Assembly (NCBI GenBank): GCA_027627225.1
Contig: CM051034.1
Coordinates: forward strand, 15,615,480-15,679,479
Direction of reading: 5' to 3'
Source of the DNA: Congeria kusceri
Lineage: Eukaryota; Mollusca; Bivalvia; Myida; Dreissenidae
DNA length: 64,000 nt
The translations under genes and the position numbers were made by a program. The notes below the pieces were generated by a model. That model worked only from the letters and a program-made list of their open reading frames with translations. It was not told the DNA's origin and did not search any database. Positions 38,801 through 53,800 of this stretch are shown here, in pieces. The stretch's first letter is position 1; the number at the start of each line of letters is the position of its first letter.

Positions 38801-41800
38801 AAATTACGCCAAGACTGCATTTTTGTCGACCTAGTTCAAAGATGACCATCTCGTACATTATTTACCGTTAATTAATGCACAACAAGGTGCAAATTATGAT
38901 TTTGTTGTTTGTTCTTGAACCAAAAATCGTAAACGATTGTATTTAACATCTTCAAACATTCGTGCAACTTGTGATAGGATGCGATAAAACTGGAGCCTGT
39001 TTGTCACACTTTTCGTGTTGAGTAGGGGCATAGTACCGTAGATACCTGAAGTGCACTAAATGGCATAACAAAAGGTTTCAAATGCAACCAGTATCAGATT
39101 ATCAAAATTAGCACTAATTGACATCATACCCTTATTCAGTTCCAATACAGTTATTAAGGTTTAATAAAATTTCGTTCTTTCAGTTGATTGGTTAATTATT
39201 ACAAACCAATCAAACGTTCAATCTTCATTACCTTACCTTGAACCTATTTATGTTGACAAATTAAATCACTTACCTTAACATTTGCATCGTTAAAACAACA
39301 ACTGTGAATAAATTAAGCAGAATTTATTGGTAAATAATTAAGACTGGTTAAGACTGGTTCCTTAATATAATAATTTCAACAGCATATTTAATATACGATA
39401 TCACAACCCGTATACACAATCGGTAAACCCATTATTTATGGCACATGGCTCTTTACCCAATAACGCTAATGTAACGGTCCACTCATTCATCTGCCAGGTT
39501 TGATTACCTTCATCCGGTTGTAAAAACACATGCGCAATGTGTCACCGGATTAACGCAAACAGGTTAGAATTCTGCAAAAATACCACTGTCAAATAAAATG
39601 TCCGAAAATTTAGATTAATAAATTATGACAAAAAATATTATTTTGGCTAAAAAAGAGGGTGTCCCAACATTTATAGTGTCCGAAAATATAGAGCTTTTAC
39701 GGTATAAGTAGAAACTTGAATAGTGAGATATAATTTTCAGGTTTACAAAAAAAAAGTTATTTTATTAAAATATAATTAACCTATGACCATCAAAATTCAT
39801 GTTTACTTGTAAAATTGTTTCCTCACAAAATGGATTTTGTGCAATTTCAAGCTCTTTGAAATAACAGCTTCAAATAATTAAGTAAATACAACATACATGA
39901 ACTAAAAAAAACACATAAAGCCATCAACATAAGGAGAAGTTCTGTTTATTTAAAAAATTAACAAGAAGTTCTTGGTATGCATTTCCTTGGGGAAAAATTA
40001 CAGGATTAGTGGTCTGTTAAAAGTTAATCTAATATAGATATGCACATTTTTTATGATTTCTGGGACATAATTTATGAACTAATTGCGGGACTGCGGGATG
40101 GGCACTGCACTTCCGGGACAATCGAGGATGATCCGGGACATATGGCATGTATGAACTATCACTGTCAGTCCCAACATGACAAAACGATACTGACTGGGTG
40201 AATTTTGATGATAAGGGATGTGAATTATAAATTTAGTATGACCAACCTACCTATCAAGTTTGAATACCTAGGTTCAGCCAGTGTCCAGTTATTGCCTTGG
40301 CAAGCTTTTACATCTATTGATCAATTGGACATTGACCTTTGACATAAGGTCCCAAAAAGAGATGTTTGTAAAACATGTACGCCCCCCGTCTTGCAGGCAA
40401 GTTGTGAATATGTGCAATTGTTAAGATTTTTTTTTAATACGCAAGCCCAAGAAAGGTCTCGATATATGGTATCTATGTATGAAGTTTCATTAAAATATCT
40501 TGATGCATTCTCAAGTTATTGAGCGGAAACCATTTTTCTATTTTAAGTAATGGTGACCTTGACCTTGACCCCACCCATCCCATAAGCAATCCCAAGCGTG
40601 GTCTGAATATAAGGTATCTATGTACGAACTTTCATAAAAATATCTTGATGCGTTCTCAAGTTATGGAGAGGAGACCGTTTTTCTATTTTTAGTAATGGTG
40701 ACCATGACCCCACCCACCCCATATGCAATCCCAAGCGAGGTCTCAATATAAGGTATCTATGTATGTAGTTTCATTAAAATATCTAGAGGCGTTCTCAAGT
40801 TATTGAGGGGAAACCATTTTTCTATTTTTAGTTACGGTGACCTTGACCTTGACCCCACCCACCCCATATGCAATCCCAAGTGAGGTCTCGATGTAAGGTC
40901 TCTATGTATAAAGTTTCATTAAAATATCTCAATGCATTCTCAAGTTATGAAACGGAAACCATTTTTCTATTTATTATAACAGTGGCCTTGATCTTGAACC
41001 CACCCAACCCATATGCAATCCCAAGCGAGGTCTCAATATAAGGTATCTATGTATGAAGTTTCATTAAAATATCTCGATGCGTTCTTAAGTTATTGAGTGG
41101 AAACCGTTTTTCTATTTTTAGCAACGGTGACCCCACCCACCCCATATGCAATCCCAAGCGAGGTCTCAATGTAAGGTATCTATGTATAAAGTTTCATTAA
41201 AATATCTCAATGCGTTCTCAAGATATTGAGGGGAAACCTTTTTTATATTTTTAGCAACAGTGACCTTGACCTTTGACCTGTTGACCTCAAAATTTATAGG
41301 GTTCTTCCTTTCCTCCCAAGTAACCAGCATACCTACTTTCATCATTGTAGGTCAAAGTGTAATTAAGATATCGTGCGGAAACGAAATAGTCTACGGACAG
41401 ACCTACCGACCGACCGACTGACAGGTGCATAGCAAAATACCCCCACTTCTTCGAAGGGGGGCATAATAATCAAAAGCAATCCTCTACTAGTCATGACCTA
41501 CCTATCTACTAAGTATCTACTAAGCGTTGTGAATATCGGCCTAAGGGTTCCATAGTTATTGACCAGACAAGGTTCTACTTACAGACGGAACATTTGCAAA
41601 ACAATATACCCCTGCTTCTTCGCCGGTGTGGGCATAATTTTTTTATATCTAACTAAAAATACAAGCAAGTAACGGATCAAATATAGTTTTGCTTCTTAGA
41701 TTGGCAATATTATTAACAATAAAGGAAACGAGAGCTGTTTGTAAAACAGGTATGCCTCCTCTAGGTCCAGAGCAATCTGTATACAAAATTGTCAGGATGA

Positions 41801-44800
41801 CAAGGATCCTAAGTGCCTAGTTATCGAATATGGCTGAGATGTAGCCAGAAATATTTTCATTAAGTTTGGTGCAAAACTGTTAGACTTACAAAGTAAAATT
41901 GTCAATTTCATATAATTTAAGTGCTGTAACTGAGAAGCGTCCATGGCGATTTGGCTTATTCACGGTTGCGATATTATGCCCACAAACTTTTTCTTCAAGT
42001 TTGCTGAAGATCAAATGATGACTGTTGCCAAAGCAGAAAAGGCCAATTTTAGATCATTCAAAGGTCAAAGCTCCAAAGTTGCTAGGTTGATTTGGTTTAT
42101 TTTCGAAAATGGCAGATATTATTCCCACAGTTTTATCAAATTTGGTGAAGATCAGATGAAAACTGATTGATTTTGAGTGAGGAAAAGGCTAAAAAGGTAA
42201 TTCAAGATAATTCAAGGGTCATAACTCCAAAGTGCATGGGCCATTTGGCCGAGATATTATGCCCACAAACATTTTTATCTAGTTTGATGAAGAGGGGGTG
42301 AAAACTGATGAACTGAAAGTGTAAATAATGTGGTCTACCGACCAACCGATCAACCAATATACTCCACCCAACCATCGTCAATGGGGTGCATCATACATAT
42401 TTGAAACAAGGCTTGTCACAGGATGTGATGTGTGCCCCCAAATCATATGCTTGTCAGAGGAAGGCAACACAATGTCAGTTACATGTTGGCAAAAATGACG
42501 CTTCATACAAAAAGAGTTATGGTCTTTGTACTCTGCACTTCCTCTCAACATCGTCTATCAATATATGTGGTTTTATTTTAATTTGAGTGCCTTCAATACT
42601 AATGCAAGTTATGCTCCCCCCCACAAGAAAACTAATGCTTCACATAAGGAAATAAAAACAAAAGGCAATAACTCCATAAATATTGAAGAAAGGGTTGTGG
42701 TCCTTGTGCTCTGTACTTCCTCGCATTGTCCTCTATCATTTTATGAAGTTTCATTTGAATCCCTTCAATACTAATGGAGTTATGCTCCGCACAGGAAAAT
42801 TGAACAAAAGGCAATAACTCAATAAATATTGAAGAGAGAGTTGTGCTCTGCACTCCCTCTCATTGACCTCTATCAGTATATGAAGTTTCATTTGAATGCC
42901 TTCAATTCTAATGGAGTTAAGTCCGCACAAGAAAATGAATGCTTTACATAAGGAAATAAAACAAAGGGCAATAACTCTGTAAAGATTTAAGAATGAGTTG
43001 TTGTCCTTGTGCTCTGCACTTCCACTTATTTCCTCTATCATTATATGAAGATTCATTTGAATCCCTTCAATAATAATTGAGTTATGCTCCGCACAAGAAA
43101 TTTAAACAATGGGCAATAACTCCATAAATATTTACGAAATAGTTACAGTCCTTGTGCTCTGCATTTCCTCTCATTGTCCTTTACCATTATATGAAGTTTC
43201 ATTTAAATGCCTTCAATACTAATGGAGTTATGCTCAGCACAAGAAAATTAATGCTTCACATAAGGAAATAAAACAAATGGCAATAACTCTGTAAATATTT
43301 AAGAAAGAGTTGTGGTCCTTGTACTCTGCACTTCCTCTCATTGTCCCCTATCATTAGATGAAGTTTCATTTGAATCCCTTCAATACTTATGGAGATATGC
43401 TCCGCACAAGAAAATTAAATAAAGGGCAATAACTCTGTAAATGTTGAAGAAAGAGTTGTGGTCCTTGTACTCTGCACTTCCTATCATTGTCCCCTATCAT
43501 TAGATGAAGTTTCATTTGAATCCCTTAAATACTAATGGAGATATCCTCCGCACAAGAAGCGTGACGGACGGACAGATAGACGGAGAATACGATTCCTATA
43601 TGATGATTGTTTGTAACAATACTTTTTTCATTAAACAACAAGGAATATGAAAATGCTACAATAATAATGTACACTACACCATATATTTGAAGTGAAAAGC
43701 AAAAGAATATGCAGCTTAGGCGAGAGTTTGTTGATTTCTTCGTTTCTGGGATCCGACGGCACGATTTTTTCCAAAAAGCAAAAAAAAAACAAGATTCTGT
43801 GTTTGATAAACACACATGCCCCCTTTTGGTGCTGGGTAGCCCATTTCTTAGTCCAAATTAGATCAAGGTCAAGGCCAAAGTGAGGTTGGGTGATATAGGT
43901 GGATTGGGAACGGTCATAAGTAAAAACTGTGTAAATATCCAAGTGGTGTAGTAAACAGTGTGCTAGACGAAACGGTAAAATCTATTTAACCAAGAAATAG
44001 CACTTTTGAATTATTGTTAGTCCAAATTAGTTCAAGGTCAAGGTCAAAGTAAAGTTGGGTGATATGGGTGGATTGGGGATGGTCATAAGCAACAACTGTG
44101 TAAGTATTCAAGTGTTTTAGCAAGCGGTGTTGGTGCTAGACGAAATGGTAAAATCTAGTTAACCAACAAACAGCCTATTCGAATTATTCTAGTTGAAAAT
44201 TAGGTCAAGGTCAAGGTGAGGTTGGGTGATGTGGATGGATTGGGAATGGTCATAAGTAACAACTATGTTAATATCTAAGTGTTGTAGTAAGCGGTGCTGG
44301 TGCTAGACGAAACGGTAAAATCTAGTTAACCAAGATTATGGCACTTATTATTATAAGTTCAAATTAGGTCAAGTTCAAGGTCAAAGTGAGGTTCGGTGCT
44401 ATGGGTGGATAGGGAATGGTCATAAGCAACAACTGGGTAAGTATCAAAGTGTTGTAGTAAGCAGTGTTGGTACTAGACGAAACGGTAAAATCTACTTAAC
44501 CTTGTCATGGACGGAAGGATGGATGGAAGGACAGACAGATGATCACTATATGCCTCCTGCATCAAGATGCCAGGGGCATAAATTTTTTTGTAGAATGTAA
44601 CCAATATCATAAAAATGATCTTGTGAAAGCTGAAGAAATGGCTTAATTTTATGTAACATGCATTGTGACTGTATATCCCTGTATGATTCATATGTTCTGC
44701 TCTCTGTTGTTTTATACATCATGCAACACTTTTAGTCAGACGAAAATACTCAGTAAAAACAAATTAAGATCTTAAAATCATTGTATTCAATACACCTTTA

Positions 44801-47800
44801 TAATTTTATATCAATATTATAATTTACAAATAATTCATTAAGTATGCTGTTATATATATATATATAATATGGCCAATGTCCAGCGATATCTGACAGACTG
44901 TATTTAAGTGTGAGCATATTTTAACAGTAGTTTTTACATGATAAACCCTGCCTTTTAATGTTATTATTATCATTGGTATTAATGTCATGGTTATAATGCA
45001 GTGATAAAGTTAATATTGTGTAATATGATTTTTGTAAGTAATAATTCATAACGATTTTCTGAATATCACTGCCCATTTTTATTTGTAAAATTATAGTGAT
45101 TAATACACTCAAGTCTGTGTTATATATTTATTTATTTGTTTTCCCTCCTCCAACCGGACACTTTTCCAAAAATGTCCAAGAACCAATAAATAAAAAAACT
45201 CTGGCCTTATTTATAGAATGTGATAAATAAACACATAAATAAACATATTATGTTTCATTACTAGTCCAAAAATACTAATAAATAATGTAAAACATACTAT
45301 GGCACCCAAATGCACTTTGTTATATTTATAATTTGTAGATTACAATCAATACATGCTTATTTTAAGTACAGCTTCAGAGATGACTTTTTTGCCAGAAATA
45401 CGAAATAAACAACGCACACTGAGAAGTTATAAGATGAGTCAATTTGTGAAAATACAGAAATTGTACTACAAAGATGTAATATTGATACTTTAAGACATAT
45501 TGTGTAAATCACAGAAATTGTGTCATAGAGATGTAACCATAATATTGATACTTTAAGACATATTGTGTAAATCACAGAAATTGTGTCATAGAGATTTAAC
45601 CATAATATTGATACTTTAAGACATATTGTGTAAATCACAGAAATTGTGTCATAGAGATTTAAATCACAGAAATTGTGTCATAGAGATTTAACCATAATAT
45701 TGATACTTTAAGTCATATTGTGTAAATCACAGAAATTGTGTCATAGAGATGTAACCAAAATATTGATACTTTAAGACATATTGTGTAAATTACAGAAATT
45801 GTGTCATAGAGATTTAACCATAATATTGATACTTTAAGACATATTGTGTAAATCACAGAAATTGTGTCATAGAGATTTAAATCACAGAAATTGTGTCATA
45901 GAGATTTAACCATAATATTGATACTTTAAGACAGTGCTTTGATGAAATGGGTAACGATATAATACAGATACTGTGAACGTGCATTCTGTCATTCAGACAT
46001 TGTGCAATACAGAAGTTATACATGCATACATGCTACTTTTAGACAGGGTGATTTGTGATTAACTTGAAATGTACTTCAGAGCTTACACCAAGCATGAACT
46101 TAAAAAACAATTAAACTATCAGACATGAAATTCCATTGCTTGATAGTTTTTTTTATAATTCAAAGCATTTTTAAAATTGATAAGCTTACTAAATATATTT
46201 AAAAACAACACCATTATGAAAATAGACAACAACTGGAACAATGGAAAATTACCTTAAATTTCTGTAAAGATAACGAAACAGCATATGTGAAATGATTGAA
46301 CAACATTATGATAATGAATGACGTTATTATGATTACCAGTGAACATGGCAAGTTTAAATGAGACGGCATACATAAAACACATGAACACTTTGCTATATTT
46401 TACCATTAAGCATAACTGACATTGGTTGTAAAAGCACACTTTTCCATTGCCCTGAAGGCCCAGTCACACTGTGGCGAATTTGAGCTTTGAGTTTTGCACG
46501 AGAAAGTAAGTTATAACTCGCTGTAAAGTGAACATGTGGTTGGTTGCAGAATTGGTTTAAGATGACATTTGTTTGAGTTCTTTTTAACATATAAGTCGAT
46601 AACCATACGATATCTTGTTTTTGAGAATGTACGAATGTGGACAAGTCTGTAAGACTCTTGTGAAGACATGTGCATGAGCAGATGTTGTAGGCAAATCTCC
46701 CAAACTCGCAGAAAACTCGTATGATGTTGTAGAACAATAATATATGGCAACATGCTGTGACAAGGGAAGACATGTCTACAAAACATTTTTGAGAGTGGGC
46801 GAGATTCCAATGACATGTCTTTGACACATGTACAAGAAAAAGTCGCTGATAAGCGATGAGAATGTTAAACTTTAAAATTCTTGCCGCTACTTGACCAGTA
46901 CTGGCAATGTAAGAAGACATAAGAAGACATTACTGAGACATAGAACAACATGTGTACAAGATCTGCACAACAACAGGCGAGTTGTGGTGAGTTACAACTC
47001 ACCAGAACTAGTAGCTCAAAGTCGCCACAGTGTGACAAGGCCTTAAGGAAAATTTGAATGTTAAATATAAACCAATGAAACTGAGATGAATAAATCTGTA
47101 ACAAACATTTTAATTGGCCAATCATTAAGAATAAGACTAAGGTAAACCAATGAAATTCAGATGAATAAATCCGTAACAAAAATTTTCATTGGCCAATAAT
47201 TAAGATTAAGACTACTGGTGAAGAACAAAAATATAAAGTAAAACACAAATAAGTTAGGTTTAATAAGTGAATTCTGCTATCTAAAAGTCACTGAATGATG
47301 TGTCGAGAAAAGGCCTCTAACACATATCGAATTACAGCAGGAGATTACTTAAATCAGGACACTTTTTAAAAATATGTTTTATTAAAAACAAAAAGAATAC
47401 AAATAAACATTCAACTACAACTTGTTAATCAGTTATCTTGTTCTTCTTCTTTGTTTACCTTGTTCTTGTGTTTTCTTTTCTTTTTTTCTCTGTAAAGCTT
47501 TATTTATTGGATATAATGTTTTGATTTGAATCTCCAACGTGCAAATGTTTTCATTTTAAAGAAGAACTCAGCAAAATAAGTCAATGAATTAATACAAAAT
47601 TAATTCTGTTGAAACTTGACATACATTGATGAGACAAGTGTTTGCATACAGTGATACCATTGAATTATTGATTGTACAAACACATTTTTTCTTAGGTGTC
47701 CGGATTTAAGTACAGTCCGGATTTAGGTACTGCACCAGTAAGGTTTAGTTTGAGATCTTTTGTAGTCATAGGGCCTGGTAAATTCTTTAATCACAACATC

Positions 47801-50800
47801 TTTCAAGCTGACTAAACACACGGCTTACGATGGCTGACAATTCGCTTAAACCAAATTTCTCTTGTACATCTATGATATAATGCCATTTATGTGTGTTTTA
47901 TGCAGAAAAAATTGCAGCCAAACTGAATTTAATTCAGACAAATATTCGAACTTCAGATACTCAGCACCATTGTTTGTAGCTGTCCAAACAAAATCTTGAA
48001 TTTTAAAATCCAACATGTAGCATATGTAATACATACTGATATATGGAATAATTATAAAAAAAGCACTGATACACTCAGCGAAATTAGCAGTTGGCTAAGC
48101 AAGCTCGAATCACAATGATATCCAAAAAAAACACCACATGACACTTGTAAACAAGTCATTACAGGGTGGCCACTGAAATTCCAGAATCAAATTCCCTGAT
48201 TTTTCCCTGAAATCTCCCTTACTTTAATATGAACTTCCCTGACATGTATTATCAGGTTACCATTACAATTAGTGCATATTGATCATAATGATCAAAGTGT
48301 ATAAAAATATAAGGCCTTCAATCTCCACTTCTAGCCATATTTACTACTAGTTTACTAAATGTTTTCTACATAAATATGATATTGGTATTTTTTTCCTCTC
48401 ACAAACGTGTATGATTTTATGATTCCATATTTCACATTTTCGCTTCCATATTTCAAATTTTTGCTTCAAATAATTTTCTTTCTCTTTCACTTAACAACCT
48501 CATTTTTGCCAGATTTTTTTGTAAAATGTAAATTCCCTGATTTTTTCCAGCAGGGATTTGTGTTCACAGTTTTCCTCTGTTTTTCAGAGTTGGTGGCCAC
48601 CTTGCATAATGTACCAAAGCCCGTACCTTGCCTTCCTCCGTCTCCTCCAGGCACTTTCTGCCCCGCACGTAGCCCCAGGGCGCAATACCGATGCAGCGCA
48701 GCCGGTGGGCCATGCGGTTCTCGTCCCAGGCAAACGACTGACCCTGCTGCACGGCCTGACCCACAGCCTTCATCACCCCCATGTTGAATCCCGAAGAAAT
48801 AAGCCAGGCTGAGGTTGTCTGTGCTGTCTGAAATTAACAGTAAACAAATGTCTGACAATTTCAATAATATTTGCATGTTATGTGTTGTTTAAATATGAGG
48901 GCAGACATTTTCAGAATCAAATTATGAAAATAAATGGTAACGAACAAATATAAGCAGTGTCTGACAATCTAATATTTGGTAAAACTTAACCAAACATTCC
49001 ATGACCCAAAGACAAAGACACTATAGATAGGCATAAATTTGTAGCAATGGGAAATTGAATGATTTCCTATGTAACTGATTTTCCCTTCAACACTTTCTGG
49101 ATTATTTATGAAGTGGCTGTAGATATAAACATCCTGGCTTAAAACTAGGGGCAGGTAAAATACAAAAATGTAGCAGTTGTGCCAATAACAAAACCATCAT
49201 GGTTTATACATGTCAATAGTTTAGAGAAGTAAGAAGTTGTCCAAGTAATAATGCAATTAAGGTTCAGAACAGTAATTATAAACAGACTGGTTCTTCCCGA
49301 TAATTGGGCTGCAAACTTAATAGTGTAAGAATCAAACTGTTAATAATATCATCTGCTCTCTACTTAAGTTCACAGCAGTGTAGCGGATATGGTGTCCACC
49401 TTGTAGTGGGTATGGTGTCCACCTTGTAGTGGGTATGGTGTCCACCTTGTAGCGGGTATGGTGTCCACCTTGTATTGGGATGTTGTCCACCTTGTAGTGG
49501 GTATGGTGACCACCTTGTAGTGGGTATTGTGTCCACCTTGTAGCGGGTATGGTGTCCACCTTGTAGTGGGTATGGTGTCCACCTTGTAGCGGGTATGGTG
49601 TCCACCTTGTAGTGGGTATGGTGACCACCTTGTAGTGGGTATGGTGTCCACCTTGTAGCGGGTATGGTGTCCACCTTGTAGTGGGTATGGTGTCCACCTT
49701 GTATTGGGATGGTGTCCACCCTGTAGTGGGTATGGTGTCCACCTTGTAGTGGGTATGGTGACCACCTTGTAGTAGGTATGGTGTCCACCTTGTAGTGGGT
49801 ATGGTGTCCACCTTGTAGTGGGTATGGTGTCCAACTTGTAGTGGGTATGGTGTCCACCTTGTAGTGGGTATGGTGTCCACCTTGAAGTGGGTATGGTGTC
49901 CACCTTGAAGTGGGTATGGTGTACACCTTGTAGTGGGTATGGTGTCCACCTTGTAGTGGGTATGGTGTCCACCTTGTAGTGGGTATGGTGTCCACCTTGG
50001 AGTGGGTATGGTGTCCACTAATTCGTTCAGGAGAGCAAGAGTTCAATCCCTACATAGGGAGCATTCTAGTGATCTCTGAAAAAGGCACCAAGTATTGGTT
50101 CGACCCAGAAACCAGAGTTGAAAGTGTCCAGGACTCCATACAAAAAAAAGCTCTCAGACATGGGCCACCTTACTAGATCTATAAATAATGAATATACCTC
50201 AGACATGGGTCACCTTTCTACATGCAGCACCTTACTAGATCTGTAAATAATGAATATACCTCAGACATGGGCCACCTTACTACATGCAGCACCTTACTAG
50301 ATCAATAAATAATGAATATACCTCAGACATGGGTCACCTTACTACATGCAGCACCTTACTAGATCTGTAAATAATTAATATACCTCAGACATGGGTCACC
50401 TTACTACATGCAGCACCTTACTAGGTCAATAAATAATGAATATACCTCAGACATGGGCCACCTTACTACATGCAGCACCTTACTAGATCTGTAAATAATT
50501 AATATACCTCAGACATGGGCCACCTTACTACATGCAGCACCTTACTAGATCTATAAATAATGAATATACCTCAGACATGGGTCACCTTACAACATGCAGC
50601 ACCTTACTAGATCTATAAATAATGAATATACCTAAAACATGGGCCACCTTAGTACATGCAGCACCTTACTAGATCTATAAATAATGAATATACCTCAGAC
50701 ATGGGCCACATTACTACATGCAGCACCTTACTAGATCTATAAATAATGAATATACCTCAGACATGGGCCACCTTACTACATGCAGCACCTTACTAGAACA

Positions 50801-53800
50801 ATAAATAATGAATATACCTCAGACATGGGCCACCTTACTACATGCAGCACCTTAATAGATCTATAAATAATGAATATACCTCTGACATGGGCCACCTTAC
50901 TACATGCAGCACCTTACTAGATCAATAAATAATGAATATACCTCAGACATGGGCCACCTTACAACATGCAGCACCTTACTAGATCTATAAATAATGAATA
51001 TACCTCAGACATGGGCCACCTTACTACATGCAGCACCTTACTAGATCTATAAATAATGAATATACCTCAGACATGGGCCACCTTACTACATGCAGCACCT
51101 TACTAGATCTATAAATAATGAATATACCTCAGACATGGGCCACCTTAGTACATGCAGCACCTTACTAGATCTATAAATAATGAATATACCTCAGACATGG
51201 GCCACCTTACTACATGCAGCACCTTACTAGATCTATAAATAATGAATATACCTCTGACATGGGCCACCTTACTACATGCAGCACCTTACTAGATCAATAA
51301 ATAATGAATATACCTCAGACATGGGCCACCTTACAACATGCAGCACCTTACTAGATCTATAAATAATGAATATACCTCAGACATGGGCCACCTTACTACA
51401 TGCAGCACCTTACTAGATCTATAAATAATGAATATACCTCAGACATGGGCCACCTTACTACATGCAGCACCTTACTAGATCTATAAATAATGAATATACC
51501 TCAGACATGGGCTACCTTACTACATGCAGCACCTTACTAGATCAATAAATAATGAATATACCTCAGACATGGGTCACCTTAGTACATGCAGCACCTTACT
51601 AGATCTATAAATAATGAATATACCTCAGACATGGGCCACCTTACTACATGCAGCACCTTACTAGATCTATAAATAATGAATATACCTCAGACATGGGTCA
51701 CCTTACAACATGCAGCACCTTACTAGATCTATAAATAATTAATATACCTCTGACATGGGCCACCTTACTACATGCAGCACCTTACTAGATCTATAAATAA
51801 TGAATATACCTCAGACATGGGCCACCTTACTACATGCAGCACCTTACTAGATCTATAAATAATGAATATACCTCTGACATGGGCCACCTTACCACATGCA
51901 GCACCTTACTAGATCAATAAATAATGAATATACCTCAGACATGGGCCACCTTACTAGCACCTTACTAGATCAATAAATAATGAATATACCTTTATAAGAC
52001 CATTGGCAAATGTGGTCCGGTTTCTACCGTCCAGTTTGAAATTCTTTGCCCCTCCCACCACTGAGATTACGAGATTGGGAGCCTGAGGTTCCATGATCTT
52101 CCAATATTCTTTCATCAGTGTGAACAGGTGATCCACGGAGTTGTCAGAGCTCAGTCGAATGTACTGAAACACAGAGTTGAGGGTAAGGTGCATATCATTT
52201 GATGTACTGAAGCATGGAACATTTAAAGGAAAAATACATGGTAACAGTCAAATGAAACATGGCAAAAGTTGAATTTACTGACACAGTTGTAGGCAAAATA
52301 TCAGACAAAAACAAGCCAAAACACAAGTATCTACACCAGTGGAGTTAATGTACTAACACCTAGCAACTCATGACCGTCACCGTAATTGTATAACATGTAG
52401 CCAAAACACCAGTATCTACACCAGTGGAGTTAATGTACTATCACCTAGCAACTCATGACCGTCACCGTAATTGTATAACATGTAGCCAAAACACCAGTAT
52501 CTACACCAGTGGAGTTAATGTACTATCACCTAGCAACTCATGACTGTCACCGTAATTGTATAACATGTAGCCAAAACACCAGTATCTACACCAGTGGAGT
52601 TAATGTACTATCACCTAGCAACTCATGACTGTCACCGTAATTGTATAACATGTAGCCAAAACACCAGTATCTACACCAGTGGAGTTAATGTACTAACACC
52701 TAGCAACTCATGACTGTCACCGTAATTGTATAACATGTAGCCAAAACACAAGTATCTACACCAGTGGAGTTAATGTACTATCACCTAGCAACTCATGACC
52801 GTCACCGTAATTGTATAACATGTAGCCAAAACACCAGTATCTACACCAGTGGAGTTAATGTACTAACACCTAGCAACTCATGACCGTCACCGTAATTGTA
52901 TAACATGTAGCCAAAACACAAGTATCTACACCAGTGGAGTTAATGTACTAACACCTAGCAACTCATGACTGTCACCGTAATTGTATAACATGTAGCCAAA
53001 ACACAAGTATCTACACCAGTGGAGTTAATGTACTATCACCTAGCAACTCATGACTGTCACCGTAATTGTATAACATGTAGCCAAAACACAAGTATCTACA
53101 CCAGTGGAGTTAATGTACTATCACCTAGCAACTCATGACTGTCACCGTAATTGTATAACATGTAGCCAAAACACAAGTATCTACACCAGTGGAGTTAATG
53201 TACTATCACCTAGCAACTCATGACTGTCACCGTAATTGTATAACATGTAGCCAAAACACAAGTATCTACACCAGTGGAGTTAATGTACTATCACCTAGCA
53301 ACTCATGACTGTCACCGTAATTGTATAACATGTAGCCAAAACACAAGTATCTACACCAGTGGAGTTAATGTACTATCACCTAGCAACTCATGACCGTCAC
53401 CGTAATTGTATAACATGTAGCCAAAACACAAGTATCTACACCAGTGGAGTTAATGTACTAACACCTAGCAACTCATGACTGTCACCGTAATTGTATAACA
53501 TGTAGCCAAAACACCAGTATCTACACCAGTGGAGTTAATGTACTAACACCTAGCAACTCATGACCGTCACCGTAATTGTATAACATGTAGCCAAAACACC
53601 AGTATCTACACCAGCGGAGTTAATGTACTATCACCTAGCAACTCATGACTGTCACCGTAATTGTATAACATGTAGCCAAAACACAAGTATCTACACCAGT
53701 GGAGTTAATGTACTAACACCTAGCAACTCATGACTGTCACCGTAATTGTATAACATGTAGCCAAAACACCAGTATCTACACCAGTGGAGTTAATGTACTA

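Noticed and set aside
49332..50046. Three overlapping ORFs of about 200-228 codons
   Set aside because: The 23-bp repeat makes each frame spell the same three short peptides. No domain and no flanking gene structure.
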